NCBI GenBank assembly: GCA_964521025.1
Contig: CAZFPK010000080.1
Coordinates: 1 to 12,625, forward strand
Direction: 5' to 3'
Length of the DNA stretch: 12,625 nucleotides
Source: DRTC01 sp964521025
GTDB lineage: Bacteria; Cloacimonadota; Cloacimonadia; Cloacimonadales; TCS61
The notes beneath the pieces are model-generated. The model saw nothing but the letters and a program-made list of their open reading frames with translations, had not been told where the DNA came from and did not search any database. A program made the position numbers and the translations under genes. Below are positions 1-5,397 of the stretch, piece by piece. Within the stretch, counting starts at the first letter, position 1. Every line of letters starts with the position of its first letter.

Positions 1-15
1 CATTGAGAAGCATTC

Positions 16-42
16 GGTCGCAAAGCAGGAGCTGTGCGTTAC
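16..42. repeat. GTTAC-footed hairpin repeat, copy 1
   Basis: A short hairpin flanked by GGTC and GTTAC, with arms GCAAAGC and GCTGTGC (one mismatch) around an AGGA loop. It shares flanks, loop and arm core with the copy at 75-100 and, in reverse orientation, with the array at 1490-1573. It lies downstream of the DUF1573 gene. I see no gene in positions 1-101. Confidence 0.7.
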
Positions 43-74
43 GGTAACTCCTTGCTCTGCATTGAGATGAATTT

Positions 75-100
75 GGTCACAAAGCAGAGCTTTGTGTTAC
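75..100. repeat. GTTAC-footed hairpin repeat, copy 2
   Basis: The same element as at 16-42: GGTC foot, arms ACAAAGC and GCTTTGT (perfectly complementary), loop AGA (one base shorter), GTTAC foot. It begins almost directly after the stop codon of the DUF1573 gene and could act as its 3' hairpin, but it has no T-run on the minus strand to make it a convincing intrinsic terminator. Confidence 0.7.
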
Positions 101-101
101 A

Positions 102-1163
102 TTACTTTACTCCCTTGATTTTCAATGTTTTCAGCGGATTTTTAAAATCGTTGGTGATGACATTTATATTCCTGTAAAATGGTCTGCCGGTTAATTCTTT
201 ATCTAAAATAATCTCAATTTTTCCTGATTCTCCGGGTGCTGCTTTTTTATCATATTTTCCAACGGAGCAACCTTTGGTCGGATTGATACTTCTGATGATC
301 AAATCTCTTTTTCCTTTATTGGAAAATTCAAAGAATATCCGGTCTGGAATATTTTTCCGGTTCAGTTTTAATTCTTTAAGATAATCAGAAAAGTGTATCT
401 GCGGTTTATTCTTCTTCTCAAACTGAGTAAGTTTGGAAAAATCTTCTTCAATTTTTATTAGAATCGAAAGTTTGTCTTCATGTTTGAAAGTTCCATTCAG
501 GGATGTAAAACAGATTTTGTTAGGAATTGTGAGATGTCCGTATTTGTCCTGTTTGGAAGTATCGAAGGTAGTGATGATGTTTCCTCGTTCCTCAGGTTTT
601 ATAACTTCTGGTTCGGATATGATTTTAATGTAAGTTGAATCATAATCAAATGATAGTTTTATGGCTCTTTGATAAGTATTTTGGATAGCAAGTGTATCGA
701 TTACGATATTACCTTTGAATACTTTTCCCAGGGCGATATTCCGGGTTTTAGTCTTTAATTTTCCAATTACGGATCTCAATTTATTCGGGGTAGGAATGAC
801 ATTGCCTTTAATCGTCAGCTTCAGGGTTTCGTTTTCAGTTGTTACAGTAATTTTCTTCTGAAAGATCCCGGGTCTGTTTTCAGGATTGAATTGCACATTG
901 ATAAATCCCTGTTCTCCGGGTTCGATAAAATCGGTTGACCAACCGGGAGTAGTGCATCCTCAGCTGGCTTTGACATTTTTTAGTTTTACCGGCTCATCTC
1001 CGATGTTGATAAAATAGAATTCACAATCTACAGTTCCATCTTCTTCTTTTATATCACCGAAATCATGGATCGTTTCTTCAAAATGGATACATTGTTCGGA
1101 AATAAGTGAAGATACGATGATCAGCATTATGAACAATGATAAAAATTTTTTTTTTAAGTACAT
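102..1163 (-). CDS. Exported three-domain DUF1573 protein, candidate selenoprotein (in-frame UGA at 960-962)
   Basis: Read through one in-frame TGA, this is a 353-residue protein. Residues 1-22 look like a signal peptide (Lys-rich start, hydrophobic core). A DUF1573 domain follows (HDFGDIKEEDG about 33-43, INIGDEPVKL about 52-61), then KAS-U68-G69-C70-TTP, a PGE turn and the downstream strands. A middle immunoglobulin-like segment leads to a third DUF1573-like domain (FSNKGKRDLIIRS, then KGC 297-299, PGESG). Bacteroidetes proteins of this architecture, as I recall them, read SCGCTTP at the UGA, so the codon replaces a conserved Cys. The frame stays open and family-like to TAA at 102. The start is an ATG preceded by AAGGAG about 5 nt upstream. 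UGA terminates other genes here (1607, 2105, 11010), which argues against code reassignment. The function of DUF1573 proteins is unclear; a periplasmic redox or metal role for Sec-Gly-Cys is inference. The alternative is a nonsense mutation or sequencing error. Confidence 0.82.
932..945 (-). promoter_or_regulatory. Candidate bacterial SECIS hairpin
   Basis: On the coding strand, arms CGGTT and AACCG form a perfect 5-bp stem around the tetraloop GGTC. Nineteen nucleotides separate the UGA (960-962) from the first loop G. The E. coli fdhF SECIS, as I recall it, has 18 nt at the same place and a GGUC loop whose G and U contact SelB. The hairpin lies inside the coding sequence, as bacterial SECIS elements do. 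I see no convincing lower stem. SelB, SelC, SelA and SelD genes are not in this window. Confidence 0.7.
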
Positions 1164-1231
1164 TTTTCTCCTTAAAAATGAAAACTTGATTATTAGGCAA
1201 CAACCGAATAATTTGGTTTTAGATTATGTGG

Positions 1232-1260
1232 ATTAGAAAACTGCAATCATTGCAGATCAA
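1232..1260 (-). promoter_or_regulatory. Putative promoter with palindrome in the spacer, upstream of the DUF1573 gene
   Basis: On the minus strand, TTGATC (1255-1260) and TCTAAT (1232-1237) are separated by 17 nt, resembling -35 and -10 boxes (4/6 and 5/6 matches to the sigma-70 consensus). A perfect dyad, CTGCAAT-N-ATTGCAG at 1241-1255, fills most of the spacer, a classic operator position. It would give a leader of about 60 nt before the ATG at 1163. The match is by eye, and promoter consensus in this phylum is uncertain. Confidence 0.35.
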
Positions 1261-1269
1261 TCAGGAATG

Positions 1270-1316
1270 AAAAAACTTAAATCAAGTCCGTTACAGGAAC
1301 TTAATTCAAGTTTTTT
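1270..1316 (-). terminator. Possible intrinsic terminator or inverted repeat after the retropepsin remnant
   Basis: Positions 1271-1286 and 1300-1315 are inverted repeats (about 14 of 16 paired) around a 13-nt loop, with an A/T run on each side, so on the minus strand the hairpin is followed by a U-run. The stem is GC-poor. It coincides with the stop codon of the retropepsin remnant and precedes the DUF1573 promoter region, which fits a transcript boundary. Confidence 0.35.
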
Positions 1317-1494
1317 AAAGTAATCTCAATTTTGTCACACGCGGATCGAAAATAACTTTATCGTTTTCAAAATCGAGAGTCAATCTCCAGCTCTGCATAG
1401 TTTTTGCACCGATGATAACTTCTTCCGAAAGACTGGGAATCACCATAAATTCATCTGAAAAATGGTAATTATCGATGTAAAAATCCAAAGTAAC
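1315..1494 (-). pseudogene. C-terminal remnant of a retropepsin-like aspartic protease
   Basis: An open frame ending at TAA (1315-1317) encodes about 59 residues, including PSLSEEVIIGAKTMQSWRL and then LDFENDKVIFDP. This resembles the C-terminal flap/helix region of bacterial clan AA aspartic proteases (IIGAxTMQ, LDFEN). There is no start codon and no DTG catalytic motif. Upstream the frame runs straight into the hairpin repeat array, where an in-frame TGA (1495-1497) closes it. Its sequence differs from the two intact retropepsins next door, so it is a different subfamily rather than a third tandem copy. The N-terminal half was apparently lost at the repeat junction. In the 1164-1606 gap I see only this remnant, the putative promoter, the inverted repeat and the repeat array. 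Confidence 0.65.
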
Positions 1495-1573
1495 TCAAAG
1501 CTCCTGCTTTGAGACCTCAGTAACTCAAAGCTCCTGCTTTGAGACCTCAGTAACTCAAAGCTCCTGCTTTGAG
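1490..1573. repeat. Tandem array of the GTTAC-footed hairpin (2.8 copies of a 30-bp unit)
   Basis: Three identical units start at 1490, 1520 and 1550. Each reads GTAAC, arm TCAAAGC, loop TCCT, arm GCTTTGA, then GACC; a TCA trinucleotide joins the first two to the next. The third lacks its final ACC and runs into unrelated sequence. In reverse complement they carry the same GGTC and GTTAC feet as the elements at 16-42 and 75-100. The units abut the truncated end of the retropepsin remnant. Confidence 0.9.
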
Positions 1574-1606
1574 AAAAATGTCTTTTTCTTTTTATGAATA
1601 GAATAA

Positions 1607-2038
1607 TCATTCTGTAATATCCAGATAAAGATCAGCAGTCCATTTTCCATCATGAGCCGGATTTGGGATAACTCTTTGGATTTGTGGATCGATAACATAA
1701 TCTAATGCTTCCAATAGCAGATATCCGATCAAGGAAGGAGTTGCATCATCGTTTTCCATGATCGGCATTTCGATGGCTCGATCTTTTAATTCAACTTTTG
1801 CACCTTCGAATATTCTTCGTTGTGCTTCTCCGTTTGCAGTTCTTATCTTCGTAGTCTTATGATATCTCAATCCTAATTTTTCTATCTCGGTTCTTGGTAA
1901 ACAGACAAATGTTGCTCCCGTATCGAGCAGCGCATTTATTTCTACACTGCGAATTAGATTTTTCTTAATAAGACCGGTTTCAGCATTTATTAAATCAACT
2001 AAATTATAGACTTTTATTTTTTCGGTTATTCTACCCAT
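1607..2038 (-). CDS. Retropepsin-like (clan AA) aspartic protease, paralogue A
   Basis: A 143-residue cytosolic protein with no signal peptide. The catalytic loop LLDTGAT (Asp39) sits after about 35 residues of beta structure, followed by VCLPRTEIEKLGL, a flap-like TANGEA segment near 67-72, and IGYLLLEALDYVIDP at 104-118. The length is that of a single-domain retropepsin, which must dimerise to form an active site. I chose the ATG at 2038 because the AGGAG about 7 nt upstream fits and the neighbouring paralogue begins in register with MGR; a longer frame to 2077 exists. It is about 57% identical by hand count (81/142, no gaps) to the gene 66 nt upstream, with a nearly invariant tail VIPNPAHDGKWTADLY. 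Substrate unknown. It ends in TGA, showing that UGA is used as a stop here. Confidence 0.85.
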   Translation of the reverse strand: MGRITEKIKVYNLVDLINAETGLIKKNLIRSVEINALLDTGATFVCLPRTEIEKLGLRYHKTTKIRTANGEAQRRIFEGAKVELKDRAIEMPIMENDDATPSLIGYLLLEALDYVIDPQIQRVIPNPAHDGKWTADLYLDITE

Positions 2039-2104
2039 AATATAACTCCTTTTTTTGAATAAAAATCTTCTCAACAATTTGCATATTCTTGTTTCGATTT
2101 ATTA

Positions 2105-2533
2105 TCAGGATTCGGAGAAATAAAGATCAGCAGTCCATTTTCCATCATGAGCCGGATTCGGGATCACAGCTTGAGTTTTCGGATCGACCACAAAATCCAT
2201 TGCTTCCAAAACAAGATAACCGATCAGAGCAGGATTTTCTTTATCGTTCTCCATAACTTCCATTACAAAAGAACGACCTTTCAACTCGATTTCCGCACCT
2301 TTGTATGTTTTTCTGGAAGCAACTCCGTTTGCTGTTTTTATTTCAACACTTTTATGTAAGGGTAAACCAAGTTTTGAGATGACTTTTGGCGGTAAACATA
2401 AATAAGTCGCACCAGTATCAACCAGAGCATCGAGTTCAAATTTCCTGATTTTTTCTTTTTCGATCAAACCCTGTTGTGCTTGATATTCATCGATAAAGTT
2501 TTTTATTAAAATTTTCTCAACTACTCTTCCCAT
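2105..2533 (-). CDS. Retropepsin-like (clan AA) aspartic protease, paralogue B
   Basis: A 142-residue protein aligned without gaps to the gene downstream of it. The catalytic motif is LVDTGAT (Asp39), followed by LCLPPKVISKLGL, TANGVAS, IGYLVLEAMDFVVDP and the shared C-terminal VIPNPAHDGKWTADLY. The start has an excellent AGGAGG about 5 nt before the ATG. It ends TGA-TAA. Only 52 nt separate it from the phosphomannomutase gene upstream, so the three genes may be co-transcribed. Members of this family occur widely in bacteria as small proteins of unknown substrate. The pair could form homodimers or an A/B heterodimer (inference). No recognisable substrate or partner gene is adjacent. Confidence 0.85.
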   Translation of the reverse strand: MGRVVEKILIKNFIDEYQAQQGLIEKEKIRKFELDALVDTGATYLCLPPKVISKLGLPLHKSVEIKTANGVASRKTYKGAEIELKGRSFVMEVMENDKENPALIGYLVLEAMDFVVDPKTQAVIPNPAHDGKWTADLYFSES

Positions 2534-2585
2534 TTTTCCTCCTGCAAGATAAAGTATTTCTAAATTTGGATATTACAATCTCAAA

Positions 2586-3938
2586 TTAGGAAAACTGCTC
2601 GATCCTCTCTTCTACCAGGTTCCTGATCTCATTCAGTCTTTCCTCTGTTTCCGCTTCAAAACGAAGAACCAGAACCGGAGTTGTATTTGATGCACGACAA
2701 AGTCCCCAACCATCTTTGAAAGTTATTCTCATACCATCGATGTCATTGATATCGTAACCTTCTTTTTGGAAGGAATCACGGACTTTCTCCACGAGATGGA
2801 ATTTATCATCATCCGTACTCAAGATATGAAGTTCCGGGGTATTGAACATCTTTGGTTGATCTTCCAGAAACCTGCTGACCGGTTTATCCATTTTGGAAAT
2901 AATCTCAACAAAACGGCAGGCAACATAAATCGCATCGTCAAAACCGAGAAAACGGTCTTTCAGGAAAATATGTCCGCTCATTTCCCCGCTGACCTTGATC
3001 CCTTCCTGCATCATTTTGTTTTTGATATTGGCATGACCGGTTTTATACATGATCGGAATACCATTATGATTTCTAATATCATCGAAAAGATTTTTGGAGC
3101 ATTTGACATCTGCTATGACTTTCTCACCAGGATTTTTATCGAGAAAATCTCTCACTACAATATTCAATATCTGGTCTCCGTAAAGCATCTTCCCGTTTTC
3201 ATCGATGACTCCGAGCCGGTCCGCATCTCCATCCAAACCGAGTCCTGCTTCAGCATCGCTTTCCTTGACTGCTTTGATGAGATCGGTCATATATTTTTCC
3301 ACAGTCGGATCGGGATGATGATTCGGAAATGTTCCGTCCGGATCGCAATACATTTCCTTAACTTCGCAGCCAAGTTTACGCAATACTACCGGAAGATAAG
3401 GTCCACCTGCTCCATTTCCTCCATCGATAATAACTTTTACCGGTCGTTCCAATTTAATACTATTCACTACATAATCTATGTATTCTTCACTTATTTTATC
3501 ATTTGAACAAAGGTTTCCTTTTCCTGATTCGAAATCTTCGTTCAGGATCAATTGCAAAACATCCTGAATCCCTTGTCCGTAAACACTCTGCAGTCCAATA
3601 TTCATCTTGATACCATTATATTCAGCTGGATTGTGACTGGCTGTGATCATAATTCCGCCGTCTGTTTTCAATTTCCAGATAGCAAAATAAAGTGTTGGAG
3701 TTGCCATAATTCCAACATCTATGACATCGATCCCGGTCTCAAGAATTCCTTCGATGAATTTTTCCTTGAAACGCGGTGTGCTTAACCTTGCATCTCCACC
3801 GATAACTGCACTTTTCAATCCTTTTCGTTTGATATAAGTTCCATAACCTTTCCCGATCAGGTACATCGATTCGTCTGTCAGGTCTTTATCGACAATTCCC
3901 CTGATATCATATTGCCTGAAAATTTGCGGATTTACCAT
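2586..3938 (-). CDS. Phosphomannomutase/phosphoglucomutase (alpha-D-phosphohexomutase family)
   Basis: A 450-residue enzyme of normal family length that interconverts hexose 6-phosphates and 1-phosphates (mannose and/or glucose), feeding nucleotide-sugar and cell-envelope polysaccharide synthesis in the cytoplasm. All four signature loops are present: the phosphoserine loop TASHNPAEYNGIKM (Ser101), the magnesium loop LDGDAD (Asp236, 238, 240), the sugar-specificity loop GEMSGH (318-323) and the phosphate-binding loop RASNTTP (415-421). GEMSGH is the form seen in bifunctional AlgC/ManB-type enzymes rather than in GlmM, so I favour PMM/PGM activity. The ATG has AGGAG about 8 nt upstream. Downstream lie two retropepsin genes at short distance; upstream, across a repeat-bearing gap, lies rdgB. 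No sign of damage. Confidence 0.95.
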   Translation of the reverse strand: MVNPQIFRQYDIRGIVDKDLTDESMYLIGKGYGTYIKRKGLKSAVIGGDARLSTPRFKEKFIEGILETGIDVIDVGIMATPTLYFAIWKLKTDGGIMITASHNPAEYNGIKMNIGLQSVYGQGIQDVLQLILNEDFESGKGNLCSNDKISEEYIDYVVNSIKLERPVKVIIDGGNGAGGPYLPVVLRKLGCEVKEMYCDPDGTFPNHHPDPTVEKYMTDLIKAVKESDAEAGLGLDGDADRLGVIDENGKMLYGDQILNIVVRDFLDKNPGEKVIADVKCSKNLFDDIRNHNGIPIMYKTGHANIKNKMMQEGIKVSGEMSGHIFLKDRFLGFDDAIYVACRFVEIISKMDKPVSRFLEDQPKMFNTPELHILSTDDDKFHLVEKVRDSFQKEGYDINDIDGMRITFKDGWGLCRASNTTPVLVLRFEAETEERLNEIRNLVEERIEQFS

Positions 3939-3960
3939 GAATTATTCTCCTTATTATTTT

Positions 3961-3986
3961 TACCACGAATTTACACGAATTTTCAC
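3961..3986. repeat. CACGAATT-type dispersed repeat, left of rdgB
   Basis: It begins CCACGAATTTACACGAA and continues TTTTCAC. A related copy in the same orientation lies at 4620-4647, so the pair brackets the rdgB gene. Similar CACGAATTACACGAA sequences are familiar intergenic repeats of many environmental genomes (recollection, not searched). It lies in the 84-nt gap upstream of the phosphomannomutase gene. Confidence 0.55.
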
Positions 3987-4022
3987 AAAAAAAACAGCAT
4001 CGAACAAAACTAACAAAACGAA

Positions 4023-4616
4023 CTATTTATTCTTAACATATCCTTCCAAAATCGGGATAATATTTCGAAATGCCCTTCCCCGATGACTGATCTTATGTTT
4101 TTCTTTATCGGTCATTTCCCCGAATGTTTTATCGCTTTCGTCTGCCTGAAAGATGGAATCATATCCGAAACCGTTATTTCCAATTTCTTTTTTCGTGATC
4201 TTTCCGTCAACTTTTCCAGCTGCGGTTCCGATCAATCTTTTTGGTGAAGCGAGAGCAGAAACTGTTTGGAATTCTGCTTTCCGATTGATTTTACCGTTCA
4301 TGTTTTTTAGTAATTTCTCCCGATTATCTTTATAAGTACAATATTCTCCGGCATACCTGGCTGCATAAACTCCCGGTTCACCATTTAATGCTTTTATAAA
4401 AAGTCCTGTATCGTCGGCAATCGTGAGTAGCCCGGTAAATTCTGCACATTCGACTGCTTTTTTGATAGCGTTTCCTTCAATAGTATCTTTATCTTCGATC
4501 ACTTCCGGGAGATCGGGAAAATCGAGAGCTGTTACGATTTTTAAATCAAGATTCTTTAAAATATCTTTTATTTCAGCGATCTTGTCTTTATTTCTGGATG
4601 CTATTAATAATTTCAT
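4023..4616 (-). CDS. rdgB: XTP/dITP diphosphatase (HAM1/RdgB family)
   Basis: A 197-residue house-cleaning pyrophosphatase that hydrolyses deaminated purine nucleotides (dITP, XTP) to monophosphates, keeping them out of DNA and RNA. Family landmarks appear in order: LIASRNKDKIAEI at the N-terminus (SxNxxK phosphate loop), ADDTGL (68-72, metal/catalytic), NGEPGVYAARYAG, GNNGFGYDSIF (147-156) and ISHRGRA (176-182). The usual GYDP has Ser instead of Pro, a mild change. I start it at 4616, where the protein begins like its family (MKLLIASRN). The longer frame to 4637 would run into the adjacent repeat. There is only a weak GGA ahead of this start, the Shine-Dalgarno region being occupied by the repeat. 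The gene stands between two related repeats. Confidence 0.95.
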   Translation of the reverse strand: MKLLIASRNKDKIAEIKDILKNLDLKIVTALDFPDLPEVIEDKDTIEGNAIKKAVECAEFTGLLTIADDTGLFIKALNGEPGVYAARYAGEYCTYKDNREKLLKNMNGKINRKAEFQTVSALASPKRLIGTAAGKVDGKITKKEIGNNGFGYDSIFQADESDKTFGEMTDKEKHKISHRGRAFRNIIPILEGYVKNK

Positions 4617-4619
4617 TTT

Positions 4620-4647
4620 TATCCACGAATTACACAAATTTCACGAA
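4620..4647. repeat. CACGAATT-type dispersed repeat, right of rdgB
   Basis: It reads ATCCACGAATTACACAAAT, then TTCACGAA, matching 3961-3986 with small indels in the same orientation. It sits directly upstream of the rdgB start codon and replaces the expected ribosome binding site region. Confidence 0.55.
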
Positions 4648-4657
4648 GAGATGTATG

Positions 4658-4801
4658 ACAATCAATCTTGATTGTGCTTTCGTAGTTCGGAACTTGTTCC
4701 GATTTCAGTCACGACTTGCTATGAAATGCGAGTTGTGACTGAAATCTCTCGAATCATCAACTCAAGTCGCACTCACTTCGTTCGCAGCAACTCGAGTTGA
4801 T
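4658..4801. repeat. Cluster of four palindromes filling an intergenic region
   Basis: Four consecutive hairpins: 4658-4675 (8-bp perfect stem, 2-nt loop); 4687-4702 (TCGGAAC/GTTCCGA, 2-nt loop); 4701-4716 with 4731-4746 (16 bp with one G-T wobble, 14-nt loop); 4756-4767 with 4790-4801 (12 bp with one mismatch, 22-nt loop). The last is followed by TTGAGTTAC, the same foot as in the 1490-1573 array, and that foot overlaps the stop codon of the DUF1232 gene. The 169-nt gap holds no gene. The cluster looks like a REP/BIME-style mosaic and may terminate transcription or stabilise mRNA ends. Confidence 0.75.
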
Positions 4802-4806
4802 TTGAG

Positions 4807-5349
4807 TTACTTCTTCAATTTCGATATTAAATGTTTGATCTTTCCCAAAATATTTTTATCCAGGAAATTCTCGGAAGTTGCAGTTATCTTTTGTAGTAGT
4901 TCCAGAACATTCTCTTCTCCGCTCCAGTTATCGAAAATGATTTTTTGATCGAGTTCATTCAGGATCAGGTTCAATCCGAGAACAACGAGAACCAGATCAT
5001 CGACATAACCGATAACCGGAATAAAATCGGGAATAATATCGATCGGCATGATGACATATCCGATAATTCCACCAACCAGTAATTTCTGTGTTTTGGTAAC
5101 CCGTTCATCGATCGCTAATCTGCAAAGTAAGATGAAAAAATCCGGTAAAGTGAGTAGATATTCTGTAAATTTTCCTGTTTTTTCCCCTGTTTTATCTTTC
5201 ACAAATTTCGTTATATTCTTACGGAGTTTTTCATAGAATTTCAGTTTTTTATCATCATCTGTGAAAATTATCTTTTCTTTTATTTTTTGGGATTCTGCTT
5301 TGGAAAATTCTTTTACTTCGGATTGTTCGATGTTGTCTTTTTCGTTCAT
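4807..5349 (-). CDS. DUF1232 (YkvA-like) membrane protein
   Basis: A 180-residue protein. Residues 1-60 are charged and probably cytosolic. The DUF1232 core is GGIIGYVIMPIDIIPDFIP followed by VIGYVDDLVLV (about 85-120), containing the family's PxDxIPDxIPxxGxxDD pattern, followed by a second hydrophobic stretch (LVLVVLGLNLIL) and a basic tail. The role of this widespread family is not known. I chose the ATG at 5349 because AAGGA lies about 6 nt upstream; the frame could begin at 5376 but has no ribosome binding site there. The TAA stop is inside a repeat foot (GTTAC on the plus strand), so the last codons border repeat sequence. It lies 48 nt downstream of the lipoprotein gene, possibly in the same transcript. 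Confidence 0.88.
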   Translation of the reverse strand: MNEKDNIEQSEVKEFSKAESQKIKEKIIFTDDDKKLKFYEKLRKNITKFVKDKTGEKTGKFTEYLLTLPDFFILLCRLAIDERVTKTQKLLVGGIIGYVIMPIDIIPDFIPVIGYVDDLVLVVLGLNLILNELDQKIIFDNWSGEENVLELLQKITATSENFLDKNILGKIKHLISKLKK

Positions 5350-5397
5350 AATTTTCCTTTCTTTTATAAAATACAAATCAATTTTATAAAAAATTAT

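Noticed and set aside
102..959. A separate downstream DUF1573 gene starting at the GTG at 896
   Set aside because: That start falls in the middle of the domain, with no ribosome binding site and with the GCTTP and PGE elements left upstream; one recoded gene explains the data better.
960..962. UGA reassigned to an amino acid throughout the genome (for example Gly as in some candidate phyla)
   Set aside because: TGA is the natural stop of the genes ending at 1607, 2105 and 11010, and no other gene here has internal TGA codons.
1490..1573. CRISPR array
   Set aside because: The units are directly abutting 30-bp repeats with no unique spacers of 25-40 bp, and no cas gene is present.
1607..2077. 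Longer start for retropepsin A at 2077
   Set aside because: The paralogue begins at the equivalent of the ATG at 2038, which also has an AGGAG upstream; the extension has no support.
2766..3506. Long plus-strand open frame of 246 codons
   Set aside because: It lies entirely antisense to the phosphomannomutase gene, which carries all family motifs; the plus-strand product shows no recognisable domain.
4659..4801. Small structured RNA gene or riboswitch upstream of rdgB
   Set aside because: The hairpins are simple symmetrical palindromes without a recognisable aptamer, and the foot matches a repeat found elsewhere, so a repeat cluster is more likely.
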